Origin: an uncultured bacterium
GTDB lineage: Bacteria > Verrucomicrobiota > Kiritimatiellia > CAIKKV01 > CAITUY01
Reading direction: 5' to 3'
Assembly (NCBI GenBank): GCA_903908715.1
Contig: CAIVSY010000081.1
Coordinates: 1 to 38,023, forward strand
Length of the DNA: 38,023 nt
Part shown: one piece after another, positions 15,966 through 23,992 of the stretch
Layout of the letters: every line of letters starts with the position of its first letter
Numbering within the stretch: position 1 is the stretch's first letter
The notes under the pieces: model-generated
The model's database searches: none
What the model was told of the DNA's origin: nothing
The model's input: the letters and a program-made list of their open reading frames with translations, nothing else
Made by a program: the position numbers and the translations under genes

Positions 15966-16815
15966 TGCCTCCCCCTTCCTGCTCCTCGGCCTTGGCCATC
16001 CCCTGGAAACTCAGGTCCAGATGCCGCCGCGCCCGGCTCCAACGACTGGTGTTCTCCGGCTCCTTGATCAGGACCGCGGCGAGGAAACGGCGCAAACGCT
16101 CCTCATCAAAATCCCGGCTCAGCCGGCCGCGCGTGCTGATGGAGACCGTGCCGGTCTCCTCGGACACGACAATCGCAATCGCATCCGTCTCCTCCGTAAG
16201 TCCCATCGCGGCACGGTGCCGCGTCCCGAGCCCGCGGCTCAGCTCGGGCCGCTGGCTGAGGGGGAACAAGCACCCCGCCGCCACGATCCGGTTGCCGCTG
16301 ATGATCACGCCGCCATCATGCAGGGGCGTATGGGGGAAAAACAGGGTCGCAAGCAAATCGGAGTTGACCCTGGCATCCAGCCGCACGCCCGTCTCCTGGA
16401 TGGCCCGGGTACTCACCCGCCGCTCAACCGCGATCAGGGCGCCAATCCGCCGTTCCGCCAGCAACAGGACCGCCTCCACAATGCTGTCGACAAAATTCCT
16501 CGATTCAGCCGGAGCGCTGAACATCGGCTGCCGGCCCAGTTCCGCCAGCGCCCGGCGGATCTCAGGCTGGAAAATCACCAGCAAGGCCACTGCCAGATAC
16601 ACCGAAAACCGGCTTAACAGCCAGTTCAGCGCATAGACATGGAACACGCGGGTCAGGCCAAGAAGGACAATCAGCGTCAACAGGAAGCCCACCGCGATCA
16701 ACACACTGCGGCTGTCCTTGAGAAACAGCATCAAGGCATAAAAAACAGCCGTCAGGATCAGGATCTCCACAAATCCTGTGAAGCCCGGCGACATGATCTG
16801 GCTCAACCACTGCAT
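15955..16815 (-). CDS. cdaA: Membrane diadenylate cyclase CdaA (DacA), c-di-AMP synthesis
   Basis: Condenses two ATP into cyclic di-AMP at the inner membrane. Three transmembrane helices occupy about residues 14-32, 36-54 and 57-80, followed by FQPEIRRALAELGR and a DisA_N/DAC catalytic domain (about 105-240). Both catalytic motifs are visible: LHDGGVII at about 165-172, where most members have DGA, and GTRHRAA (197-203) for phosphate binding. The Ala-to-Gly change at the third motif position is conservative but unusual. The start overlaps the end of folP by 13 bases and the end overlaps cdaR by 11, so folP, cdaA and cdaR are translated together. Length (286) is normal for CdaA. Confidence 0.92.
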   Translation of the reverse strand: MQWLSQIMSPGFTGFVEILILTAVFYALMLFLKDSRSVLIAVGFLLTLIVLLGLTRVFHVYALNWLLSRFSVYLAVALLVIFQPEIRRALAELGRQPMFSAPAESRNFVDSIVEAVLLLAERRIGALIAVERRVSTRAIQETGVRLDARVNSDLLATLFFPHTPLHDGGVIISGNRIVAAGCLFPLSQRPELSRGLGTRHRAAMGLTEETDAIAIVVSEETGTVSISTRGRLSRDFDEERLRRFLAAVLIKEPENTSRWSRARRHLDLSFQGMAKAEEQEGGGNGR

Positions 16816-17690
16816 GCCCTGGATTCCTCCCGCCGCATTGCCTCCAACACCCGTAATGCATCCACCGAAGCGCCGACATCATGCACCCGCATGACGTGCG
16901 CTCCGCGCAGACAGGCATATACCAACCCGGCCAGGCTCCCCGCCACACGGCCTTCCACCGGCTTACCCGTCAATGTACCGAGAAAGCGCTTGCGTGACAA
17001 CCCCACGACAACGGGCCGTCCCAGCGCGGCCAGATCCCCGATCCGGGCCAACAGACACAGGTTGTGCTCAACCGTTTTCCCGAACCCGATTCCCGGATCC
17101 ACCGCCAGGGTTTCCACCGCCAGCCCCTGTTCGACAAGCGCGGCCACCCTCGCCCGCAACCATTCGCAGACTTCCACCGACACATCCCGATATCTGGGGT
17201 CCAATTGCATGGACTCCGGATCCCCCTGCATATGCATCAGGACCACACCCGCTCCATACCGGCGGGCCACCTCCACCATCGCGGGATCCCCGCGCAACGC
17301 CGTCACATCGTTGAGGATATCGGCACCTGCCGCCAGTGCCGCCTCCGCCACCACAGCCTTTCGGGTATCCACCGAAAGCAACGGCCGTCCGGCGGAAGGC
17401 AAGGCGTTGCACAAACCCGCCATCACCGGCCGAACCCGATCCAGTTCCTCGTCCGCCGGAACCGGCGCCGCACCGGGTCTTGTTGACTCACCACCGATAT
17501 CCAGGATATCCGCCCCTTCCGCCGCCATCTCGAGACCGCGCTGGATCGCGGCATCCGTCGCCAGATACCGCCCGCCATCCGAAAAGGAGTCGGGCGTCAC
17601 ATTCAGGATACCCATCACGAGAGGCCGGGCCCCCAGCCGGATCACCCGGTCGCGGCAACGCCAGACTGGCCCCGTTCCTTCACCCATCAT
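16803..17690 (-). CDS. folP: Dihydropteroate synthase
   Basis: Joins p-aminobenzoate to dihydropterin pyrophosphate in folate synthesis; it is the sulfonamide target. The 295-residue TIM barrel carries both family signatures: MGILNVTPDSFSDGG (about 26-40) and ADILDIGGESTRPGA (about 60-74). LLSVDTRK, DILNDVTALRG, VVLMHMQGDP, VDPGIGFGKT and VVVGLSRKRFLG follow in the right order. Its ATG overlaps the end of ftsH by four bases, with a second in-frame ATG at the next codon. The folP-ftsH and folP-cdaA junctions recur in other bacterial genomes, and I see nothing abnormal in the active-site motifs. Confidence 0.95.
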   Translation of the reverse strand: MMGEGTGPVWRCRDRVIRLGARPLVMGILNVTPDSFSDGGRYLATDAAIQRGLEMAAEGADILDIGGESTRPGAAPVPADEELDRVRPVMAGLCNALPSAGRPLLSVDTRKAVVAEAALAAGADILNDVTALRGDPAMVEVARRYGAGVVLMHMQGDPESMQLDPRYRDVSVEVCEWLRARVAALVEQGLAVETLAVDPGIGFGKTVEHNLCLLARIGDLAALGRPVVVGLSRKRFLGTLTGKPVEGRVAGSLAGLVYACLRGAHVMRVHDVGASVDALRVLEAMRREESRACSG

Positions 17691-19693
17691 GCACCCTGCG
17701 GCGCCGAGACCGGCACAGGTTGAACCTCCGCCGCAGGCGAGGCAGCCGGACCCGCCGCGGGTTCCTCCGCCGCCCTTTCCTCCGGGCTCAACAACCGGCC
17801 ATGCCGGACAATCTCCTCGACGTCCCGCCCGTCCATTGTCTCGCGCTCCAACAGCGTCCTGGCAACCAGATCGAGCTTTTCACGCCCGTCCTCAAGGATG
17901 CTGCGCGCGGACGCATGGGCCTCACGCAACAGGCGGTTGACTTCCGCATCAATCCGCCGCGCCGTGTCCTCGCTGAAATCCTGGCTGCGCGAAACCTCGC
18001 GGCCGAGGAAGAGCAGTTCCTCGTGGGAGCCGAAAGTCTGCGGCCCGAGCGCCTCGCTCATTCCCCAGTCGCAAACCATCAGCCGGGCCAGGCGCGTGGC
18101 CTGCTTGAGGTCGCTACGGGCTCCCGAGGTGATATCGCCAAAGACCAGTTCCTCGGCCACCCGACCACCCATGAGCGTCGCCAGGATGCCCTCCAGCTTC
18201 TTGCGCCCTTCCATGTAGCGATCCTTCTCGGGCAATTGCATCGTTGCCCCCAGGTACGCTGTACCCCGGGGAATAATGGTGATCTTGTGCAAGGGCTCGC
18301 TTTCGGCGACCAGTACCGTGACTATCGCATGGCCCGCCTCATGATACGCCGTGATCCGCCGCTCCTTATCATCCAGCACACGACTTCGCCGCTCCCGCCC
18401 CCAACGGACCTTGTCCCGGGCCTCCTCAAGGTCCGGCATCCCCACCGCCTCCTTGCCGGCACGGGCCGCCAGCAAGGCCGCCTCATTGATAAGGTTGGCC
18501 AGGTCAGCGCCGGAAAATCCCGGCGTACCGCGGGCCAGACGCCGCAGTTCCACCTCGGCCGCCATCTTGACCCTCTGGGCATGGATCTTGAGAATAGCCT
18601 CCCGTCCTTCCAGCGTCGGAAGGTCAATCACAATCTGCCGGTCAAACCGGCCGGGGCGCTGCAAGGCCGAATCCAGAACATCCGGCCGGTTGGTAGCCGC
18701 AATGATGATAACCCCCTCCTGGGTATCAAACCCGTCCATCTCAACCAGCAGGGCATTAAGCGTCTGCTCCCGCTCATCATGCCCACCCCCGATCCCCGAG
18801 AACCGGCTCCGGCCAACGGCGTCTATCTCGTCAATAAAGATGATGCAGGGCGCATTCCGCTTGCCCTGCTCGAACATGTCCCGGACTCGCGAAGCACCCA
18901 CCCCGACAAACATTTCGACGAAATCCGACCCGCTGATGCTGAAGAAGGGCACATCCGCTTCGCCCGCAATCGCCTTGGCCAGAAGCGTCTTGCCGGTTCC
19001 CGGCGGCCCCATCAGGAGAACCCCCTTGGGAATTCGCCCGCCCAGTTTCTGGAACTTCTTGGGATCCTTGAGGAATTCAATGATCTCCTGGACTTCCTCC
19101 TTGGCTTCCTCGGCGCCGGCCACATCCTTGAACGTAACCTTGTTCTTGTCGCGGGCCATCATCTTGGCCCGGCTCTTCCCGAAGTTCAGCGCTCCGTGAC
19201 CCGCCGCCTTCATCTGGCGGGAAAACATGAAATACAGCAGACCCAGCAGGAGCAGCACGGGCGCCACACTGGAAACGATCTGCCACAGGTAGGGACTCTG
19301 CCGGGAAAAACTGAACTTCACCCCGTTGTCACGAAGCCATTTGGGCATGTCATCGGTAAACATCACATCGACCTTGAAACGCTTCAGCTTGCCGGTCTGG
19401 CGGTCAATATCCTTGAGTGTTCCCACGATGTACTGGTTTCCGGAAATCTCCTCGACCACCTCACACTCGATGACGTTCTTCTGCTCCACACGCAGGACGA
19501 AATCCGGATTGAATTTAAGGGTTTGAACCGTCTCCTGTCCCTTCTGGTAGTACTGGTAGGCCATCATGAGCAGTGCGAACACCACGAGCCATATCAGCAA
19601 CCCGCGCGGAATTAGCGGAGCCGGCGGTTCATTCTTCGGTTTCTGGCCGGGAGCCGGCTTGCCCGGTATCCGGCTCTTGTCACTCATGTCCAT
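17687..19693 (-). CDS. ftsH: ATP-dependent zinc metalloprotease FtsH
   Basis: Membrane-bound AAA+ protease that degrades damaged membrane proteins and selected regulators. The 668-residue protein has a Pro-rich cytoplasmic start, transmembrane helices at about 31-46 and 136-157 flanking a periplasmic domain, and an AAA module with Walker A GPPGTGKT (229-236) and Walker [13 protein letters not shown] (about 283-294). The second region of homology is [21 protein letters not shown] (about 333-353), and the zinc site is HEAGH (451-455). The C-terminus is Pro/Ala-rich. The ATG at 19693 has GAGG seven bases ahead. It heads the long minus-strand operon and has a good promoter (19737-19765). Confidence 0.96.
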   Translation of the reverse strand: MDMSDKSRIPGKPAPGQKPKNEPPAPLIPRGLLIWLVVFALLMMAYQYYQKGQETVQTLKFNPDFVLRVEQKNVIECEVVEEISGNQYIVGTLKDIDRQTGKLKRFKVDVMFTDDMPKWLRDNGVKFSFSRQSPYLWQIVSSVAPVLLLLGLLYFMFSRQMKAAGHGALNFGKSRAKMMARDKNKVTFKDVAGAEEAKEEVQEIIEFLKDPKKFQKLGGRIPKGVLLMGPPGTGKTLLAKAIAGEADVPFFSISGSDFVEMFVGVGASRVRDMFEQGKRNAPCIIFIDEIDAVGRSRFSGIGGGHDEREQTLNALLVEMDGFDTQEGVIIIAATNRPDVLDSALQRPGRFDRQIVIDLPTLEGREAILKIHAQRVKMAAEVELRRLARGTPGFSGADLANLINEAALLAARAGKEAVGMPDLEEARDKVRWGRERRSRVLDDKERRITAYHEAGHAIVTVLVAESEPLHKITIIPRGTAYLGATMQLPEKDRYMEGRKKLEGILATLMGGRVAEELVFGDITSGARSDLKQATRLARLMVCDWGMSEALGPQTFGSHEELLFLGREVSRSQDFSEDTARRIDAEVNRLLREAHASARSILEDGREKLDLVARTLLERETMDGRDVEEIVRHGRLLSPEERAAEEPAAGPAASPAAEVQPVPVSAPQGA

Positions 19694-19736
19694 AAATCAT
19701 CCTCGTCATTTCCTGTGAATCTGCAAACGAGTCGCG

Positions 19737-19765
19737 ATTGTAGAGCATGAGGGGGAAAAGCGCAA
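19737..19765 (-). promoter_or_regulatory. Sigma-70-type promoter of the ftsH operon
   Basis: On the minus strand TTGCGC (19765-19760) and TACAAT (19742-19737) are separated by 17 bases. The -10 differs from consensus at one position. The inferred start lies about 35 bases upstream of the ftsH ATG. As genes from ftsH to rimO are separated by very short gaps or overlaps, this is probably the main promoter for all eight. Confidence 0.6.
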
Positions 19766-19812
19766 CATAAGGGCGAGAAAAAGACAGCTGTCCCGCCTTG
19801 ACCGCAGCCCTG

Positions 19813-21237
19813 TTAGTCCGCCGTTCCGGAATTCCGGGTTTGCATCAGCTCCCCGCGAATCCCGGTCCGCCGCGCCATCAGGAAGGCATAGACCACGCGT
19901 TTCCCGTCCCGGGAAGGCATTCCCCCGCTGATGAGAACCCGTTCCCCATCCGCAACGGAAACCGAGGTGCAGGCCGAATAGACATGAAAATAGGGCTGGG
20001 ATATGCGGGTCTGATTCGTATGGCCCTCTTCGGTGAACGAGTGCACCAGTTCCTGCCAAACCGGATCCTCCACCAGTTGGGCACTGATGGTTACGTCGAT
20101 CTGGTTCCCGTCCACACTCAGCTCGGGCAAGGCGGTCAGAATGGCCCCGGTTTCGCGGGTCTCGAACCCGCAGGGTTCCACTCCGGATGCCACAACTGCG
20201 GCATGGGGATTCGTCGCAGTTGCGCAAACGGAAAACTCGGTCGGGTAAATGCACTCCGTCGCCCCCCTCAATGAGGCCTCCACCCCGGACTTGGTCAGAA
20301 GCCGCGGCGCGGCAAGCAGTTCACCGTGTCCTTGTCGCCAAAGCTCCATCAGCCCCTTGCCATCCACCCCTTTCGCCACAGATTCCGAAAGACGGGAAAA
20401 ATCAAAAGCCACAAAACTGACTTCCATTTCGACCTGACAGGTCCGTACCTTGAGGTCCCACAGCACCCGTTCCAGCACCTGCAGGTTCTCCGACGTGTTG
20501 GCCACCACAAGCGCGCCAAGGGCAGACTCATAGCGGAGAGACGTTCCCCGCGGCCAGACAACTCCGAAATCAGAAAAGAACTGTTTCAGGCCCTCCTCCC
20601 CCTCCTGCTTTCTTCCACTTCCCGCCTCCTGAAGATCCGCCACCCGCTCAAGAAAAAACGTTTGCACGGGATAGATTCGGCGAAGAATCTCCCCGTCCGG
20701 AACGTCAAGGGGCGCGAGGATCACGGTGTCACCCTGTATCCGGTAGCGGAGGCGGGTCACACGGGCAACAATCTGCAAGGCGGAATACAAGGACACCCAC
20801 CGGGCCGCGAACGTGACCGTGGGAATATCTTCGCCTTTCCCGCGGGTCACCGCACCGGCTGCGGCGGACTCGTCGACCCCGCCTTCTTCGCACAGATCCA
20901 GCCGGAATCTCACGCCCCGGTGGTTCCGGTCACCGTCCACCGATGCCTTCTGGAGGAACGCCACGACATCCCGGATGTCGGCCGAACGGAAATCAACGGA
21001 GGGAATCAGGATGCCCTGCATGGCATCCAGGGTCTGGTCGCGGGTTGTCTTGACATGCGTGATGAAGGCGCGGTTGGTTCCCAACACCACCTCAGCCCCC
21101 TCGCGCAGTTCGATGGGCCGACTCAGCGTCCCATCCTCCATCTGCAATTTAAACTCCTGGGAGTCCGCATCCGGGAGCAAACTGAACCAGGCCAGAACAA
21201 CCAGTACACAAGGCACCCTTCTGCCTGTCGTCTTCAT
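19813..21237 (-). CDS. Secretin-like exported protein (STN/secretin N and C-terminal secretin-type region)
   Basis: The 474-residue protein has a signal peptide (about 1-27, CVLVVLAWFSLLPDADS). A region like the STN/N0 domain follows (VDFRSADIRDVVAFLQKAS, then VSLYSALQIVARVTRLRYRIQGDTVILAP), and a secretin N-type segment (ALGALVVANTSENLQVLERVLWDL). The C-terminal half resembles a secretin beta-domain: VEMEVSFVAFDF, LLAAPRLLTKSGVEASLRGATECIYPTEF and VADGERVLISGGM. Secretins form outer-membrane rings in type II secretion or type IV pilus systems. No inner-membrane ATPase, pilin or GspC/E/F gene is beside it, so it may be an unlinked paralogue. The ATG at 21237 has a GGGAGG site; the frame extends upstream to 21300 without support. 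Confidence 0.7.
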   Translation of the reverse strand: MKTTGRRVPCVLVVLAWFSLLPDADSQEFKLQMEDGTLSRPIELREGAEVVLGTNRAFITHVKTTRDQTLDAMQGILIPSVDFRSADIRDVVAFLQKASVDGDRNHRGVRFRLDLCEEGGVDESAAAGAVTRGKGEDIPTVTFAARWVSLYSALQIVARVTRLRYRIQGDTVILAPLDVPDGEILRRIYPVQTFFLERVADLQEAGSGRKQEGEEGLKQFFSDFGVVWPRGTSLRYESALGALVVANTSENLQVLERVLWDLKVRTCQVEMEVSFVAFDFSRLSESVAKGVDGKGLMELWRQGHGELLAAPRLLTKSGVEASLRGATECIYPTEFSVCATATNPHAAVVASGVEPCGFETRETGAILTALPELSVDGNQIDVTISAQLVEDPVWQELVHSFTEEGHTNQTRISQPYFHVYSACTSVSVADGERVLISGGMPSRDGKRVVYAFLMARRTGIRGELMQTRNSGTAD

Positions 21238-21296
21238 ACCTGTGCCTCCCCATTTGCTCGACATATACCCGCCGGAATGCGCCGCGCAGGTCCTGC

Positions 21297-21758
21297 TCAT
21301 TTCACCCGTTCAAGCCAACGCCGCATCAGGCTGGCGAACTCCCGCTCACTGGGCCGATGCACCAGCAAACCCACCGCACAGAGAAGGAAGAACAGCGCGG
21401 GAAGCAACTGGGACGTCAGCAGGACTGCAACGGCCGGAAAAAGCGCGCCGCCATCCAGCAAGGCCGCGCGCACCAGGAAAAAAACCTGATACTTCTGCAA
21501 GGCCGTATCCATATCGACCGGTGGCGGGACGAAATGGAGAAACAAGCGATCCATCTGCTGCGCCACGCCGAAGGTCACAAGGGCCACCACGCCCGCAATA
21601 AGGGAGACCGGATTCGCGAGATCCAGATCCACCCGAAGGGGTTTCCTGGCAACAAGCCACAGGACTATCCCGAAAAGGAAAACGCCGGCCACCAGCGCCA
21701 GATGAATCATCCGCAGCACCAGCCATCTTCCCCGATTCTGACCGTTCCCGTCTTCCAC
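21297..21758 (-). CDS. Small integral membrane protein of unknown function
   Basis: About 153 residues with four hydrophobic helices: MIHLALVAGVFLFGIVLWLVA, SLIAGVVALVTFGVA, YQVFFLVRAALLDGGALFPAVAVLL and PALFFLLCAVGLLV, ending in a charged tail (SEREFASLMRRWLERVK). The arrangement is that of a common but uncharacterised membrane family; I do not recognise a function. The frame is open up to 21830, but the first residues there (Arg/His-rich) look non-coding. I favour the GTG at 21758; an ATG at 21710 would begin directly at the first helix. It lies about 60 bases before the secretin-like gene in the same direction, so they may be co-transcribed. Confidence 0.6.
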   Translation of the reverse strand: MEDGNGQNRGRWLVLRMIHLALVAGVFLFGIVLWLVARKPLRVDLDLANPVSLIAGVVALVTFGVAQQMDRLFLHFVPPPVDMDTALQKYQVFFLVRAALLDGGALFPAVAVLLTSQLLPALFFLLCAVGLLVHRPSEREFASLMRRWLERVK

Positions 21759-21952
21759 TTGGATAACGCTTCTGCAATGCGGGCGGTGTGGATGCGCTCG
21801 GGTTCGCCGGCGTTCCATCCTTTCCAGCACTTAATCGCGGCACACCGGTGAAAACTGTAGATTCGGCACGTCGGAAGCGCAACAGAAAAACAGCGGATGA
21901 ATACGGGAATACTCTCGCGAAGAATAAACCGGAATCAGGGTCGGCATACAAA

Positions 21953-21982
21953 GGGGTATTGCCCCTGAAAGGACAATGCCCC
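21953..21982 (-). terminator. Rho-independent-like terminator downstream of metY
   Basis: GGGGTATTG (21953-21961) pairs with CAATGCCCC (21974-21982) over nine base pairs, with one wobble, around a 12-base loop. On the minus strand the stem is followed by a short T-containing run (TTTGTATG). It lies about 18 bases past the metY stop codon. The T-tract is weak, so termination may be partial. Confidence 0.5.
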
Positions 21983-21999
21983 CGTACTTCTGTCGTCAA

Positions 22000-23295
22000 T
22001 CATCCGGCTGCCTTCAGTGCGCCATCCAGGTCTGCCAGGATGTCGTCAATGTGCTCTATTCCGATCGAGAGCCGCACCAGGTCAGGAGTAATGCCCCCCT
22101 CGCGCTGCTGCTCCTCGGTCAATTGAGAATGGGTGGTCGTAGCGGGGTGAATCGCAAGGCTCTTTGCATCCCCCACATTCGCCAGATGCGAGAACAGGCG
22201 CAATCCCTCAATGAATTTCGCGCCAGCCTGCGCCCCGCCCTTGATCCCGAACACAACCATTCCGCCAAACCCGCCGCCCAACACCTTGCGGGCAACCGCA
22301 AAGGAAGGATCCCCCTCCAGCCCGGGATAGCGCACCCAGCTGACGGCCGGATGCTTCTTGAGGTGACGAGCCACCGCCAGGGCATTGGAACAATGCCGCT
22401 CCATGCGCAGGGCCAGCGTCTCGATCCCCTGCAGGAACTGCCAGGCATTGTCCGGCGATATGCAGGCACCCAGGTTACGCAGCGGCACCAGCCTCATCCG
22501 CAGGATAAAGGCCAACGGTGCCAGCGGGCCCAGGTCGTGGGCGTACCGGATGTTGTGATAGCTGGGATCGGGCTCGGAAAGCAGCGGGAATTTTCCGCTC
22601 TTCCAGTCGAACTTGCCCGAGTCCACCACAATACCGCCAATGCCGGCGCCATGTCCGCCCAGCCACTTGGTCAAGGAATGCACCACGATGTCAGCCCCCT
22701 GCTCGATCGGCCTCTGCAGGTAAGGGGTACTGAATGTGCTGTCCACGATCAGCGGCAGCCCGTGGGCATGCGCGACCTTGGCCACTGCGGGAATATCCAC
22801 CACATCCAGCGCGGGATTGCCGATGGTTTCCACATAGACCAGCTTGGTCTTCGGCGTGATCGCCTTTTCAAAGTTCGCAGGATCACGGGGATCCACAAAA
22901 CGGCAACGGATACCCAACTGCGGAAGAATATCATGGAACTGCGTATAGGTCCCGCCATAGAGATTGTTGCCCGAAACAAACTCGTCCCCAGCCTGGCAAA
23001 TGTTGATGATCGAATAGAAAATCGCACTCGTTCCCGAGGAAAGAGCGAGGGCGGCAGCCCCTCCCTCCAATGCCGCAACCCGCTTCTCCAGGACATCCTG
23101 TGTCGGGTTCATCAGCCGCGTGTAGATGTTTCCCAGTTCCTTTAATCCAAAAAGGTTGGCCGCATGCTCCGTGCTCTTGAACACGTACGAACTCGTCCGG
23201 TAAACCGGCACCGCCCGGGACAAGGTTTCCGAATCGGGAATCTGCCCGGCATGCAACGCCAGTGTTTCAATCTTCTTGCTTTCAATGCTGCTCAT
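22000..23295 (-). CDS. metY: O-acetylhomoserine sulfhydrylase (Cys/Met metabolism PLP enzyme)
   Basis: Makes homocysteine from O-acetylhomoserine and sulfide in methionine synthesis. The 431-residue protein has the family start [29 protein letters not shown] and the substrate region [23 protein letters not shown]. It also has [24 protein letters not shown] and the PLP site [20 protein letters not shown] with Lys210. The insertion pattern and length (about 430) match MetY rather than cystathionine lyases or synthases (about 380-400). The Rrf2 gene is directly upstream, 45 bases away in the same direction, suggesting sulfur- or redox-controlled expression. Confidence 0.93.
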   Translation of the reverse strand: MSSIESKKIETLALHAGQIPDSETLSRAVPVYRTSSYVFKSTEHAANLFGLKELGNIYTRLMNPTQDVLEKRVAALEGGAAALALSSGTSAIFYSIINICQAGDEFVSGNNLYGGTYTQFHDILPQLGIRCRFVDPRDPANFEKAITPKTKLVYVETIGNPALDVVDIPAVAKVAHAHGLPLIVDSTFSTPYLQRPIEQGADIVVHSLTKWLGGHGAGIGGIVVDSGKFDWKSGKFPLLSEPDPSYHNIRYAHDLGPLAPLAFILRMRLVPLRNLGACISPDNAWQFLQGIETLALRMERHCSNALAVARHLKKHPAVSWVRYPGLEGDPSFAVARKVLGGGFGGMVVFGIKGGAQAGAKFIEGLRLFSHLANVGDAKSLAIHPATTTHSQLTEEQQREGGITPDLVRLSIGIEHIDDILADLDGALKAAG

Positions 23296-23340
23296 GTTGG
23301 TCTTCCTCTCCTGATTTGATTCTGCCTGAAAAAAGTCTAC

Positions 23341-23784
23341 CTAGATCTCAAACGAAAGTCCCGATCTCGTTTTACGCCCCGCCACCTCTCTCGCCAACTG
23401 TCCAATCGTAATCCCGGACAGGTACTCCTTAAGCACCCTTCCCGCCTGGTGCCAGACTTCCTGCACCACACATTCCTCACTCCGTTGGCAAACCTTCCCT
23501 CTCTGTCCGCAGGGAACCAGGGCAACCGGACCATCCGTGTTCTCGAGAACCTGCGCCACCGTTAAGCCACGCGGATCAACCCCAAGCACAAACCCACCCA
23601 TCATCCCCCGCTGACTCCCCACAATCCCCGATCGCTTAAGGATCAGAAGAATCTGGGCCACATAATCCACCGGTATATCCTCGGCCCGCGCCAACTCCTG
23701 CTTCCTCCAGACTCGCCCAACCGGCTCCTGCGCCATACGCACCAACAACCGAACCGCATACCTTGTCTTGGTCGAAAGCTGCAT
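23341..23784 (-). CDS. Rrf2-family transcriptional regulator with three conserved cysteines
   Basis: The 147-residue winged-helix protein begins MQLSTKTRYAVRLLVRMA and has YVAQILLILKRSGIVGSQRGMMGGF, which fits the Rrf2 recognition helix and wing. Cysteines at about 92, 99 and 105 (C-x6-C-x5-C) lie where IscR, NsrR and relatives bind an Fe-S cluster, suggesting redox or iron-sulfur sensing; CymR, the cysteine regulator, lacks them. It precedes metY, so control of sulfur assimilation is likely. AAGGAG stands five bases before the start. A dyad overlaps its -10 element, suggesting self-repression. Confidence 0.88.
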   Translation of the reverse strand: MQLSTKTRYAVRLLVRMAQEPVGRVWRKQELARAEDIPVDYVAQILLILKRSGIVGSQRGMMGGFVLGVDPRGLTVAQVLENTDGPVALVPCGQRGKVCQRSEECVVQEVWHQAGRVLKEYLSGITIGQLAREVAGRKTRSGLSFEI

Positions 23785-23806
23785 CCCAACTCCTTAATAC
23801 GTGACC

Positions 23807-23836
23807 AATAAGATCATATTACTTTTATGACGTCAA
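23807..23836 (-). promoter_or_regulatory. Rrf2-metY promoter with overlapping operator dyad
   Basis: On the minus strand TTGACG (23836-23831) is followed after 17 bases by TCTTAT (23813-23808). An imperfect palindrome, AATA-N-GATC-N-TATT (23807-23820), covers the -10 region. AT-rich dyads over the -10 are the usual binding form for Rrf2 repressors. Confidence 0.55.
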
Positions 23837-23992
23837 ACGTTCTCTTGAATTTTAATGTTTTCACATCACGACGAAGTGCGGCTGAAAGAAAAGATTGAAA
23901 CCACGGAATTGCAGCGAAAGCCCGCAACAGAGAAAGGGAAACCCCACCCGCTTGCCGGTCCCCATGCAGTTCACATCACTCGCTGACCAGAC

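Noticed and set aside
17336..19615. Plus-strand frame of 759 codons opposite folP/ftsH
   Set aside because: Antisense shadow in high-GC DNA; the minus-strand genes are unambiguous.
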